From Podocnemis expansa (lineage: Eukaryota > Chordata > Testudines > Podocnemididae): a DNA stretch of 64,000 nt. This document shows, one piece after another, positions 13,901 to 28,900 of the stretch. Positions within the stretch are counted from its first letter, which is position 1, and each line of letters opens with the position of its first letter. The translations under genes were made by a program, and so were the position numbers. Location: the NCBI GenBank assembly GCA_007922195.1, contig ML682059.1, forward strand, positions 10,118,118-10,182,117. Direction: 5' to 3'. The notes below the pieces were generated by a model that was given only the letters and a program-made list of their open reading frames with translations, had not been told where the DNA came from and ran no database searches.

Positions 13901-16900
13901 TGCTGTCCATGCTCCTGCAGTTTCTCTGCTGTTGTTATTTGAGCTATCTAAATCAAAGTTATCTTGGCTATGTCTAAACAGTGTAGACATAACCAGGGAG
14001 TGAACAAATGGTGAAAGGAGAAGTTGACAGAAGGAATAGGACATACTGTACCGTCTTGCAGAAATGTCCTTGGGAGGGGGACATGAGGCTCAGGAAGTCT
14101 CACAGGTGGGGGCTTCCTTTAATTGCTCCCCCTCAGGGATAATAGAATAATTGCTCCCCCATTCAAGGAAGGGATGTGAAACCCATGTAGTTTAGAAATG
14201 AACAGGAAACTATGCAATAGTCTTCAGTCTTTGTTCCAAAGCCCCTTCCAGCTGCTCTGCTTCACTGCTCCATCTTGGCATCAGAGACTACAGAGGGGCT
14301 TGTACTTGGAGGACTTAAGCACAAGGGCAGTTCCCATCCCTTCCATCTCTGCTCCCACAAGGAACTGCAGCCCCTTAGCCTGGGGGTTCTTATTGCCCTC
14401 CTTCAATAGGCTTGCTGCCCCAGCCCTGTTTAACAGAAGAGGTGAATGTAGCCTGGAGAGTGGGAGCAAGCCAACTTCTGCCACTTCCTGCACACAACAT
14501 GAGGATCTTCCATAAAACTATTTCTGGCACCCCCATCACTGTGATAGCCAGGCTCCTGAAGTAAAAAGCACAGCACTATATTTGTTGTTTACTTCCTTGC
14601 ATTGGATCTTCTTCATGATGATTTCAGTACATCTTGGGGAATTGGATACTTTTAAAATATTTACAGTCATTTGTACTCCCATTGCTGACTGAGGTGGGAG
14701 TAGAGCATACCACACCCAGTTCTTGGAATTGTATTGGAAGTGTTGCAGTGTTTGCTTTTCCCCATAATCACCAGCTCCAGGCATCAGATGATTACGTGAG
14801 AAACTCAGTTATTAATATAAAAGTTTCTATTCCTCATATCAGAGAAAAGCTTGAAAACATGAACCTTTAAGGATCAAAACATGTGACATTTAAACCAGCC
14901 TTATAACATTTGAGGGCCCAGCTCACAAACTGAACGCTTATGACTGGCAGTCTTTTACAGTATATCATCCTTTGTAGAATAATGGCCCGTTAGGATCATT
15001 ATCAGCAAGTGTATGGTGGTCATGCTGACTCCCACTGAGTTCTTTTCCAGTCTTGACCTAGTCTTCCTAAATCTGCACTCTCATTTCCTTCTTCCTCTTT
15101 TATTTTTGCTGGCTCCATTTAGGTCCTCCTCAGGTATCTATTATTAGTCCTTTCACCTTGATTAGCATCATTTACTTGTAGTGCTTGCCCCAGAGAACTC
15201 CAATTATCTCCTTATTTCCATGAATCTATTACCAGCATTGCACATATTCAGGGAAAAAATGGTGGTTTATTGAATGTTGAAGTGGTGTTCTAGTTCTGAG
15301 GTTCCAGGGTGTTAGAGAAACAAGGTGGGCGAGGTCATATCTTTTACTGGACCAGCTTCTTTGTGTAATAGAAACATGCTTTCAAGCTACACAGAGCTCT
15401 TGAGAAGTTTGGGTTTTGACTGTCATTATTTAGGTTAAAACTTCCTTTGTGTTTACCTGCTGTAATTTATGTTCTCAAATTATGACAACTCCTAGCTAAA
15501 TAGTAAATCCTAGTGGCACTATTGCTCTCCGCCCGCACCCCCCCCCCAGGCTGGAAGGAATAGTGTTGGAGTTTAAGCACAAATTTTGACCTATTCAGAA
15601 ATTGTTCTGAATTTCTGGATTTTACATTCCTAATCTGTCTTTAAATTTTGCACACCAGCAATGTAGCTTTAAAAAAAAAAAAAGGGGCATTAATTGTGTG
15701 CACCAGGCATTGAAGCTGGTCCAAACTTTGTGTTCCTGTGGATCCAGTGGCATTAATACATTGCACAATTGGAGCGTAGGAGTGCAACTGCTATTCTGGG
15801 CCATAAATTGGGAACTGTGACAAATGACTGAGACGATCATACTGTTGCCCTATGCCTTCTTCCTGGATTGTACAAGTCAACTTCACTGCTAAACCTCCCG
15901 TCCATCACTCGGCATAGCAACACTGCGTTTTGCACCTATATAACCATATAATCTTGACAAAGTGGCAATAAAATGCTACCACCTGAGAATGGAGTTATTT
16001 TACATGGAGCTTGCTCAGGTGTAAATGAGAAGGGGTTCAGTGGTGGAGAATTCAACCTGAAAAGTCCAATTATGTGAGAATGAATGTCAAATCAGATCTC
16101 TTGAGTAAGAAGAGTGCCACCATTTTAAGCTGGTCACCTTGCAGACTGCAACTACACTTGAAAATGGATTTGGGGGGCATATACGGGGAAAAAAGGACAA
16201 ATTCAAAATTGATTTGGGTACAAGTTTACCTCTTTCCCTCATCCTCTCCCCTTCCATCTAGTAAGGAAATCTTGTGAAAAGATTTTATATTCTGAGAGAC
16301 TATTGGGGATGAGCGGTGGGATTCATCACACTGACTTACCACAGACAGCAAAAAATAAATAGTTTGGTTAGCCTCTAAAATAGTAGTTATTGCCCTGTGA
16401 GAAGGAATTCAAGTGCCAGAGCCATAAAGCCTGGAGATACACTGCTCTCTTTCATAGTGCTTAGTCTACAGTAACCTTAAAATGGTAGGTGCACGTCAGG
16501 AAGATATGTCAGCTCACAGGCTGTCTGGTTGTGACCACTGTTCCCTCTAATTACTCGTAGACTTGTGTGTGCAAACAATTTCTTTGTGTGTGCAAGAACA
16601 TTTTTGTGAGCACCAATATTAGCACTATTGAATTTTTTTGTGCACACTTTATTTTGTTGTGTGCGCAGGTTTCATGACCTGTGTGTGTGCACATGTACGC
16701 AGCTTAGAGGGAACAGTGGTTGACTCATTTCAGGCAGGCTGGTATCATTCAAATGGGGAAGACGGAAACAGTCTTGCAGAGGGGTTATTTTAGGTTCTTA
16801 AGGCAATGAGGAAATGGTGGTCTTTCTGAAGCAGTATGGAAAGGGTGAGGGCACCAGTGGCTATTAAACAGGCCAAAAGAAAGCTTGGGAAGCTCTTGAG

Positions 16901-19900
16901 GAGAATAGGAACCTCAAAGTTTGAACAGCCATATGTTTACAATCCTTACTCAAAGCTTTTGTTGCTTCTCTTTAATAAACAGTATGTGTTGCACCATGTT
17001 TGTAAATTATACATTGCAGTATCTCTCATTTGCTAAGCATGCATTTCATTTTCTGGCAATATTTTTGTGGCAGGTGTGAAAGGAGAGCCTGACTTCTGGG
17101 GACTGCATGGCCCACCAGGCGTAAAAGGGGAAAAAGGAGAAAGAGGCTCACCGGGACTACCAGGTATTATAAATATGTTTGTAGAACACTAAATGTGGTT
17201 TTTGGAGTGGGTTTATTTTAAGAAATACAAGCTATCTAAAACATTTTAAATGCCATATTTATTTCCTGTGCCAAGGTAGGAGTTTTAAGTTAATCACCAT
17301 TTATTAGTACCCTGATTCAGCACAGTACTTAAGTACAAGCTAACTTTAAGCCCTGGCACAGTCTTGCATCTGATTGAAGTTCGGCATATAACTAAAAACC
17401 TTGCTGAATTTGGGCATAAATCAATAAACCCTATAATAATATGTGAAATATCATTTGATTTGTGACTTTTTAATAGGTGTTTGAACTATCTAGCTTGTCA
17501 CAGTGTGTTTATACTAGCATGAAGGACACCAAGTCCTTTTATTTGGATCATCTTGTCAGCCAGTAGTCTATATGATTACTGACATCTGTGTGCAGTGCAA
17601 ACATTTATTTGTCATAATTATCAAAAGTATTGACACTGATAGCAGTTAATCAGGCCTGGAAACCTCATAACAGGAGTTACTCATTGAGGAGTTCATAGGC
17701 TAGAGGTTTGTTACAGAGGTGGGTTGGTGAGCTTCTGTGACCTCACTTGTACAGGAGGTCAGACCTGATGATTGTACTGGTCCCTTCTGTCCTTCAACTC
17801 TATGAGGATTTAATTTTTATATGAGAATTTTATAGAGATAGCTAATGCATTTAAATTAGCTGTTAGATTGCAAGCCTTCGGGGGGCAATACTGTCTCTTT
17901 CTTTTGTATTTATACAGCACTTAGCACAATGAGGTCTTGAACTAGGACTATGGCTCATTGGCAGGGGTTAAAGTAAGCTGGAATGCACTGAAACAGCGTT
18001 CCAGGGCCCCCTATTTTTAGGGAGCAGCATCCAGGCTGCCTAAAAATAGAGGAATGCACCAGAACGCAGCATTCTGGGGCCCCCTAAAAATAGCAACAGC
18101 AGCTGGAATGTGGCATTCTGGTGTGTTCCCGCTTGCTTTAGTTTAACTCCTGGCCACAGTCCCTACCTGGCCTGAGGACATGGTCTGTGGCTGGGAGAGA
18201 GCTGAGTCAGCTGAGCCAGGCGGGGAGTATTGGGCACGAACAGCCTGTGGTGGGGAGCAGCTGAAAATTCTCTGGCCAGCCTGCCCTGGCACTGCTGCTT
18301 CCTGGCACTGAGCTGGGAGTAGGAACAAGGAGAAATGGCTGAGATAAGGCGTTGGCTCAGCCCAGGGGATCCCTGTGGTGGAGCTGGAGGAAGGGCTTTT
18401 GGGGGGGCGCAGAACTGCTGGGGGATAGAAAATGCTACTGGTGGTTGTGTGGGGCAGTGCGTGTGTGTGTGTAGCTAGGGGTGCACAGGGGGTTGTGTGT
18501 ACCTGGGGTTGTGGGGATGTGTGTGTAGTTGGGGGGATGCGTGTGGCTGGGGGGTGTGGGAAGGTGGAACACAGAGGATGTATGGGTGTGTGGAGAGGTG
18601 CATGTGGTACTGAGAAGTGGTTGTAAATGCCTGCCTGGGCTGGGAGGCAATAGCTGGGGTGTGTGAAGGGGGCCCAGGCCTTCATGAAGGGGGCCTGGAA
18701 ATTTAGGAGGGTTCAAGTGCCTGCCAAATTATCCTTTAATCCCTGCACACAGGTGAACCTTTTCTAATAAGGTTGCTGTTCTGTTTCATAAATTCTTATT
18801 TGTGCAAGTTTTAATTACTTTTTAGAAAAGATAAAAATGGCAAATATTATTAGATATTAGAAATAGTGAAATATAAAAAGAGCACTATAATACATATTTT
18901 TATATCTTACGCACATGATCTTTCAGGCCTTCAATCCAGAACTTTAGTTTTGTGACTTAAAATAACATTGCAGTTTTCATCTTCTAGAGGGCATTTCTTC
19001 CCACTGAATTTCTATTTTGACTTTTTGCCCTCACTAACTTTTTTGCTGATCTGAATCCGATGCATCAGAAGTGTGTTTTAGGAAGGACTCCTCAAACATC
19101 AGTCAACTTTGAAAACAAAGAAACAGGAAAAACTCCTGTTTTATGATCTACCGTGCTCACAGTACTTCCCACACTCACATTTTATTCTATTCATTATTGT
19201 TTTGCAAGTGCTTGTGACTGATAACCATGATAATTTCAGGTTCCTAATGGAGATGTGCACACTTGTGATGTGTTCTTGGATTCAGAGTGGTGATAAAGGG
19301 GTGAACATTACACCCTCATCATCACCTCCTCTAGTTTAAAGAGAGGGTTCATCTTGACTTCCTAAAAAACTGAAGTCTGTTTACTTGGTGTGCCTAGAGC
19401 ACCTGGTTAACTGTGTTGGGTTTCAGATTTTGCAGAGGGAAAGGCACCATTTAGCTGGTGGGATCCATTCTTTTGTTGCCTTAGTAGAACATTGGCATCT
19501 ATTTTTGCTCTTGGTCATTAATATAGCAACCTAAGGATCCTGTCGCTATAAATCATCCTTATAGGTCACCTAGGTGTGATGGATGAAGTAGAGATTAGTG
19601 TGATGGTGGTGGAAGTTGTGCTGTGAGTCACCTCAGTTGCAGCACAGAGGGTTTGCTAAGCTATAGCAGACAGCTGTAGCTCCTCCATTATACCATCTTT
19701 AATGTTCAAGTCATGACAGTAGCATGAGGAACCAGGGGTTGTTTTTTTTTTTTCTTGTCAACAGTTTTCCACACAAACAGAATCTATTGGATTAATACCA
19801 TTCTGTCTGCCTTCATTGTTGTGTCTGGAGAGGACAATTGCGGCATTTGCATGATATGATTGAATTTGACCTTGTCTCATTGAAGTCCAGATGTGTTGTG

Positions 19901-22900
19901 GACCCCTCTCATAATGCCTGATCCAAAGCCCACAGAAGTTTATGGGAGCTTTTAAGTTGCCTTCAGGGGGCTTTGTATTAGTCTCTTGGGTGTTTATTAA
20001 AAAATATTAGCACTTCCTTATTGGAGAGTAAGGTGCCAGCTTCCTTCAGTCAAACAGTTATTAAACTTTTGTTCAAAAGAGAACTGGAGAGCTACTTTTA
20101 TTGCCTTTCTGAAATGTGGTATATTTTGATTTATGAATAAATAACTAGAGGGTGCCATATTTTCCATTAGGATTTGATTGAATTCACTTCCCTGCAATTT
20201 GTTTGAATTAAATTAATCTTCTACTGTTAGCCCTAATTTAAACTGATTACAGTACATCAGGGAATTCTAAGTATCTGTTTGAAACAAGTCCATCATATTA
20301 CTGTTGAGCACTGTAAAAAAGTTTTTTTTCTTAAACCTACACAAAAACAGTATTTTATTTTTCATGCTCTCTGCTCACTTTCTACCCTCATGTTATCTAA
20401 CCATCCCCAGAGCATAAACGTAATCCTACTGACACCAACAATGATCCTGACATACAGACCATATGTTGGCTTTTGCTACAGTAAAACACAAAGGAAACAA
20501 ATGTTTGCCAGACTAAAAAGGTCAAAATGATTATGGAGAAAAGTTTAAAATAAAACTTCAAAAATAATATGGATAATGGCCTGCTAAAATGGAAATTATG
20601 GATAATTTAGCCCTTCTAAAACAGAAATTACAAACAATTTTTGCACTTAAATAATGTACTTGATTTTTCAGGTCCTCCTCTGCCTTCAACATATTTCAGC
20701 CACTTTGTTAATAGCATGAAGGTAATTACTTCTCATTAGTATTTGACTTCTGTTCAACTTTTTTAACCCCACATTTAGTGTCAAATATGACAAATATTAA
20801 CAAACATATAAAGTGGAATACTCAATAATTGATTTTATACCAGAAATTACAAATTGATATATTGAGCTATTATTCAAATTAGCAGGTGACTAAACAAATT
20901 CTTATTACTATAGAATATTACTGTAAAGAAAGGATGTTACTAATGTACAAAAATATTTGTTTTTCTACTGCTTATTTTCTTTCCCCAGTTTGTATTAAAA
21001 TTAATTATACTTTGTCATTACCTACTTTAAACCTTCTAGCATAAGATAATTCTTCCATATTTTCCCAGACGTTCAAACCAATAATGGAATAGGAGAATGT
21101 TTGCTTTCAAAAAGACCGCTAGAACAAATTTAGCTCTTTTTTAATACATGAAAAATCAGTTTTTGTATCGCCTTGCTGTTGTTTCCTCTCTCAGACTAGC
21201 TGATTACTTTCCATAGGATGGGAGAACTATAAAGAAAAGTCAAAACTGATAATTGTGTGTGCCGTCTCTTCTTCCATCTTACCCCTTCCCTTTCTGTCTT
21301 TGCATAGACAGTAATCCTGGCTTTTCTGCACATCTTCAAATATCTGCTCTACTTCTGTCAACATTTTTAGTCTGTTTTTTCTGTGATTGAAGGAAAGGGG
21401 ATGGAGCCTGTACAAACCATTTTACAGACCTCATAAAATAAAGGATCTGTTGGGATCCAATAGTTCAATCTCCCTTTATTTGTTCTCCAAAATGGTTTAT
21501 TAAGGAAAATCATCTGACCCAGACCACTTCACTTCAGCATGCATCTGTACTCCCACTATGGATTACTTTAAGTGTTGGAATTGAATATGAATGGAAAATT
21601 AATGTACAATGCTTTTATATTGCTCTAACTGAATTAGAGCAATTATATCCCATTTTGTATAAGATCTCTAGTGCAATGTAATCAAAATATTGCATAGTGA
21701 TGTCACGAGAAGAAATTAAAGCAAAATGTTATAATGTAATGGTATAACCAATCCCTCTGAAAGATTGTTGTAGAGGAGATTTGTTATCAGATTTTTCGTC
21801 CCACTCAATTACATCCATTTTTATTTTCTTTGGTGTAATATGTAGCCTGCGTCTACTCAAAGACAGAAATTTCCCCCTTTGGACAGGATGTGGCTTATTT
21901 GATTTAACAGAATATCTCCACTTTGAACAGATGCTTTCATCTACAAAGTGCTGTTTTGGCATTTGTCCCCTCTTATTACAAAACAAGATGCTGTACAGAA
22001 AGCATTACAACTCCATTTATCAGGAAGCAAGAGGGAAAAATCTGTTGATCGCAGAAGTTATAGGTAACAAGGGTCCCTACCCTCTTTCTCCAGGCTTCCC
22101 ACTCCCTTACTCTCCATCTGTTTTGTCTTCTGTCCTGTTTGAAAAAACACATTCCTGAGCAATATAAGTCCCACTGATAGAAGTGCCAGTGTAGACAGTG
22201 GTACGTTGGCAGGAGAAGCTTGTGGAGATGGTTTTATTGTGCCAACAGGAGAACTCTCTTACATCAGCGTAGAGTGGCTACATGAGCAATTTTACAGTGG
22301 CACAGCTGTGTTGCTGTAAGCTTTCTAGTGTGGACATGGCCTAAGGAATTCTTGCTTAGTCTTTTGTTGCTTCTATTTACAATCCTATTTCTCAGAAGGA
22401 AGACATAAGGAAGACCAAGAAGAGAGTAGAGAGAAAATGAGCATCTTACAGAATTACAGCAAGAAAATAATGTGAGACTAGAATGTCTGTTGATGTGGTT
22501 CTTATTCAATAGGAAAAGCAACAGCTTTGTATTCCATAGCTTCTCCTATAATTTCGTCGCTCAGATTCACTGATGATGATCTTCTCTGTAGGATGGAACA
22601 AGAAGTGCAAGAGAAAAAAAACATGTGCTGATAACTGTCATCTTTTCTCCTATTCTTCCCCTTTCACTATCTCTCCTCCAGCCTATGGTAATCCCTGCTT
22701 TTTTACACACCTTTAAATAGTGGCTCTGTTTTTGCAAAGTTTGTAGTTTGCCTTTTCAGTAACTGAAGGAAAGGAGGTGGAGCCTGGTTCTTTGTACCTC
22801 TTGTGATTTTTTTGCTCCAGCTTTCCTGGTGGTTGAAGTTATAATTACAGCATGGAATCTTGTTTGGAGGATAGAAGGAAGACTACAACAAACTCCCATA

Positions 22901-25900
22901 CCTAATTTTCTCTTCTGTCTGTGGGAAAAATCCTGCCTTTGCAACCTGCAGGAATAAATTATTCATTTTGTTATTTATCATTGGAGAAGAAAGTGATATG
23001 AAAAAGCTGATTTTAAGCTCAATATATCCTATACTAAGATTTACAAGATTAATATCAGGTTCCAATCCTGTTTCAACTTAATTTTTAAATATGCTTTCTC
23101 TTCTCAGGGTGAGAAAGGAGACAATGGAGAATCTGGCATCAAAGGGGAAAAAGGAGAACCAAGTGGAGGCTTTTTTATGTCAGGGCCTCCTGGACCCCCA
23201 GGATCCCCTGGAAGACCAGGATTAGTTGTAAGTCATGTGTCTCTTCCAACAGAACTGTACATAAGCATTGTCACAATCCACTAAGAATTAAATAAACACA
23301 AACTAGGGAAATGCAGTCTACGTGAAACTACTCCAAGGTGGGTGCACAATTAGTTGAAAGACTGTACTCAGAGTAATTACCAATGTTTCACTGTCAGCCT
23401 GGGAGGGTATATCAAATGGGTCCTACAGGAATCAATCCTGGCTCCAGTACTATTCAATATTTTCATTAACTTGGAGTGGAGAATATGCTTATAAAATTTG
23501 TGAATGACACCTAGCTGGGAGGGATTGCAAGCACTTTGAGGACAGGATTACAATTCAAAATGACCTTGAAAAATTGGAAAACTGATCTGAATTCAACAAC
23601 ATGAAATTCAGAAAAGACTGTGAAGAATGTCATCCAGGAAGAAAACATTAAGTGCACAGCTACAAAATGGGGGATAACTAGCTAGGTGGTAGTAATGCCA
23701 GTAAGGATCTGAGGGTTATAGTGGATCATAGAGTGAATATGAGTCAACAAATTGGTGCAATTATGAAAAAGGCTAATATGGTTCTGACTGCATGAAGAAG
23801 AGTGTTGTAGGTAAAACATGGGAGGTAATCATTCTGCTTTTGCACAGGTGAGGCCTCAACTGGAGCACTACACAGTTCTGGGCACTAATGTTGAGGAAAG
23901 ATGTGGAAACAATACAGAAGTAGTTCAGAGTAAAGCAACAAACTTGAGGAAATGTTTAGAAAATCTGACCTATGAAGAAAGATTAAAGGAATTGAACACA
24001 TTTAGTTTTAGCAAGGAAGACTGGGTGGTGGTGGTGGGACCTGATAAATTTTCAAATGCATTGAGAGACGTTATAAAAAGGAAGAGATGAATTGTTCTCC
24101 CTGGCCACTGAGGGTAGGACAAGAAATCATCAGCTTAATCTGAAACAAGGGAGATTTAAATTAAATTAAAGCAATCTAACTCTAAGGGTATTTAAGTAAG
24201 GGAATCAGCTTCCAAGACAGGCTGTGGAATTTCCAATACTGAAGGTTTATAAGAACAGGTTGGATAAACACCTGTCAGGGATATTCTAGTTTACTTGATC
24301 CTGCCTCTGTGCAGGGGGCTGGACTTAATGACTTCCTGGGGATCCCTTCCAGCTCTACATTTTTATGATTCTAAGTCTGACTTTCTTTTTTGGACTAACT
24401 AGAAAACTAAAGTAGGTAAGATTTTATAAATAATCTTCTCTGAATCTCCAGTCCAGCCAACATTTAGGTATATTAGTAACATTTTATGCAGGCAAGCAAC
24501 CCATATAAGCTGATGAGATTGCTCATGTGAGTAAAGTTAGGCATTTGCATAAAATATTTCCAGGTACGGGGCCTAATTCAGACAATTGAACAGATTAACT
24601 GGCAGCTACGGATTTATTTGGAGTAAAACTTGGATGTCATACTTAGTAACTGAATTAAAAACTAGGCCAAATCAAAGGAAAACTGTGTCCAACAGGTTCA
24701 GTTTGGGAAAAGCCTCTGTCAGAACATTGTCTAAATTTATAAAGACTATTGCCTCTTTTAGTCACAGTGACCAGTAAAGGATAAGACTAGAAATATACAA
24801 TAAACTGTTGCTGGCAGCATTGTCAGCAGAAGTCCTTCAACTATAGAGCTGGTCAGCGAGAGCCTTCACTGCATATTGCAAGGTCAACTTGTTCATTCAA
24901 GTTCTTCCCTGAAAGCTTGCTGGGGAAATGTTTTGTTTGGAAGCAGTGGTCCCAAACTATGAAATCACACTGTGCCATGTGTGATTTTTACATTTCAGTA
25001 TGTATGCCTAAATGTGTGTAGCTATGTGTGTTTTAAAAGTTTAAAAATAAATACAAATAAAATTAGAACGATTTGCACATAGGATTTAGTCTTACTGTTA
25101 AATGTATGCATTTTAATATTATGCATGGTAATTAGGTTGCCAAGAAAAACAGATTTAACATTTTGCTCTGTTACCTAAATTAGCTACATCATTAAGTAGG
25201 TCCATAACATCAAGAACATAAACTGATATTTATCTTGTAAGTTATGTCCTCATAAGGGACAAAATAATCCATACAGAAAATTATATAGTGTCCATTTTGA
25301 AAAATGTTGTCTAGCTAACTAACTAAAACCCAGTGGTCCAAAAAAATGAAAAATACCCATGTATATTGAACAATTGCTAGAAAATTTAGCTACTTTGTGG
25401 TCTGTCTAGTTGTTTATCCAGTGATAATCACCAGAGAAATCAGCATGAGAATCAGCTCTCATATCCTTAAGAAATTAGCTAATGGCCAGGTGGATGGAGC
25501 CTGTTAATTGGTATCATATGGGGTTTACTAGGTTCCCTTAGTGAAGACTGCGCAGGGAAACAAGGAAGCTCTGTAGCAACTGGGATTTGGGAAGGAGTGC
25601 CAGGTTAGGACTCTTGCCTGCAGTGAATCCTGATTTATACCACCCAACTGCTGGAAACTGTCCCTTCTGCGCTAGTCTGTTGTCCTGTAGAGAAATGCTC
25701 TACCTGAAGAATAGTGGAGGCTGAGTGGTACATGAGTTGTAGCAAACAATGACCAGGAATTATATATGGTCCAAACCTGCTCCATATATTCAGGCTGACT
25801 CGAAGGGGGTGGGAAGACCAGGGCTGAAAGTGCAGGGGGATCTTAAGGCTCTCTGACAATTTGTAGGGTGCCCTCTTCTGGCACTCCTAATTTGGAAGAC

Positions 25901-28900
25901 TAGGTAGATGAGGTCTTTAAAAATCAATGGGGGAGGGGCGGGGAGAGATGGCTGTATAAGGAATGGAGAAGAAAGCTGGGATGCTGTTGTGATGGAAGAG
26001 GCGCTCAGGACGAGTTCTATATACTTAGAGCTAAAAACTTCTCACAGGTATCATGTGACAGTCTTGATGCCATTCTAAACCTATCAGACGTGGAGTAACC
26101 TAAGTTGTGCACTGGAGGTTTAAGTGAATGGTGAATAGTTAGAGGGGAAATCAATCACTCAGAATAGATCCAAGTCTGTGAGGCAAGATTTTCAGAAACG
26201 GGGGAAAAGTAAGGCTCTAAATTCATAGCTGAGGCACCTAAATAGTAGGTTTCATTTTCTGTTGTCTTCAGTGACAGCTGCTGGGTGGCAGCATTTCTGA
26301 AAATCAGAACTTTAGGCTAAATTATTGCCAAATACGGGTTTGGGAGGCTAACTTTAGGATCTACTTATTGTGATCATGATGCTTATGTTGTTGCTCTGTG
26401 TGTCATTTTTGTGTTTGAAAAACAATCTCTTGCCTTGACAGGGGCCAAAGGGGGAGTCAGTAGTTGGGCCAAGAGGCCCCCCTGGGTTACCTGGCCTACC
26501 TGGATCTCCAGGGTATGGAATAGTTGGCCCTCCTGGCCCACCAGGCCCTCCAGGCCCTCCAGGGCCCCCAGCAATATATGGCTCAGGTGAGAAACTCTAA
26601 ACCTGCTTTCTCCTGTGCATATGGGCATGTGCAACTTGTGTGCCTGCATCTCCCCTTAGCCTGCTGCTATCTCCCATAGCCTACCCTGTCCCCATCCCAC
26701 CCATCTGGTTTCTGTAACTCATTTGCCATCCAACAGAATTATCAGGCACATAGATAAACACAATCTGGGGAAGAGTCAACACAGCTTTTGTAAAGAAAAG
26801 CCCTGTCTCCCTAATCTACTAAAATTCTCAAATCAACAAGCATCTAGATAGGTATAATCCAGTTGATCACTATGCACTTGGATTTTCAGAAAGCCTTTGG
26901 CTAATTCCCTCACCCAAGGATTTTAAGGAAACAAAATAGCTATGAGGTAAAAGGAAAGCTCCTGTTGTGGATGGTTGCAAGACAGCAAATAAAGGCCAGG
27001 ACTAAATTATCGGTTTTCACAATGGAGAAAGGTAAATGGTGGGGTCTCTGAGGAGCTGTGCTCGGCAGTTACAGAAGGATCTCACCGACCTGTGTTACTG
27101 GGCAATAAAATGGCAGATGAACTTCAGTGCTTTAAATGCCAAGCAATATACAGAGGAAAAAATAATCGCAACTATGTCTCTAATGATGGGTGGTTCTAAG
27201 ACATCTGTTTCTACACACGAAAGAAATTTTGAAGTGAGCCTGAATAGTTATTTGAAAACTTATGCTCAGTGCACACCAGTAGTCAAAAATCTTATCAATA
27301 TTTTAGGAACTATTAGGAAAGGGATAAAATAAAGACAGAAGATAGCATAATGCCACTAGATAAATCCATGGCACAAATCATGGCTTGAATATTGTGTCCA
27401 GTTCTGGATGCTGCATGTCAAAAAGGATATACCTGAATTGGAAAAGGTTCAGAGAAGGTCAAAGGTGATTAAAGGGATGGAACAACTTCTATGTGAGGAG
27501 AGACAAGAAAATTAGATCTGTTCAGTTTAGAAAAGAGATGACTAAAGGGCAATAAGATAGAGGTCTAAAAATCATTAATGGTATGGGAAAAGTCAGTAGC
27601 AAGGTGTTATTTACTCTTTTACACATACAAAAACCAGGGGTCACCCAGTGAAACTAACAGACAGCAGGTTTAATACAAACAAAAAGAAGTACTTTTTCAA
27701 ACAATGCACAACTAATCTGTAGAACCCATTGCCATAGGATATTGTGATGACCAAGGTATAACTGTTTTTTTTTAAGTTATATTCATGCAGGATAGATCAA
27801 CCAATAGCTATTAGTGAAGATGATCAGGAACACAGCCCTGTGCTCAGGGCAACCCTAAACCTCTGGCTTCCAGAAGCTGGGAGTAGAGGACAGGAATGAA
27901 TTATTTCATAATTGCCCTGTTCTCTACACTCCCCCTGAAAGTCTGGTACAGGACACTGCCAGAGGCAAGATACTGAGCAAAATAAGCCATGATCTGACCA
28001 GTATGGCAGCTCTTATATTTTTCTGCATTTGACATAAGCTGCTTCCTTTTCCTCCATGATGCCTGAGCTCTAGCAGAGATAATAAATAAGAAGAAATAGT
28101 TGCCCCGCTCTTCATTTCATTGCCTGTTTCCATAATAGCTCCCAACAGTGAGGGGGAATTACAGAGAAATTTTACTGAGTCCAGGGCTGGAGCACACCCA
28201 ACAAGTTCTGGACAGGCAGAGCATGCTCAGTGGAAAGGGAATATTCAGAGAATTTTGTTATCAAACATCTACTGAGCATGTGCAAATGGAAACTTTCCTA
28301 GGCTTTTTAACCTGGCAAGTTTCCCAGGGCCAGAAAAAGACACATCTCTAATACCAGGATGATGCTCCTGGCCAAATTTAAGGTCCTTGCTCATAAATAT
28401 GGAGGCGCTACAGCTTCTGAGAAAAACAGGGGTAAGAATTTAGTAACATAGGCAAAACCAGAACATTTTCAGTCATCACCCCATTGTTGATTTTGCGTGC
28501 AGTAGATTAGCATAGGAACAGAATATGGCCTATATGCTCCCATGTGAGGGAGGAGTTCTGTAATCCTGTTAAGGCTGCAGTTCAGTAACTCCAAAATTGT
28601 AGAAGTATTTCCTTAGAAGGTTTTATTACCCAAAAGTTAAGAAAGCACTGCTGTAAAGCCAGTGCCACAGTTGAGGGCTGGCTGAATTTTTGATCCCCTA
28701 AAGTCTGTTTGAATGTATAGGCCTCCAGACAGGGCTGGCCCAAGGTTTTTTGGCACCGTAGGCACCAGTGATTTTGGTGCTTCCCAGTGGTGGCCCAGGC
28801 CAAGCGGGCCAGGTCATGGGTCCTCTCTCCCACTCATCCTAGCTCTCTCCCCCCAAGCCTGGCTGAGCTGTGGGCTGGCTGAGGGGTGCAATCCAAGTGG

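Noticed and set aside
18143..18716. 180-, 93- and 64-codon ORFs
   Set aside because: Low-complexity Pro/His/Thr or Gly/Val products of the GT-rich interior of a hAT-like element.
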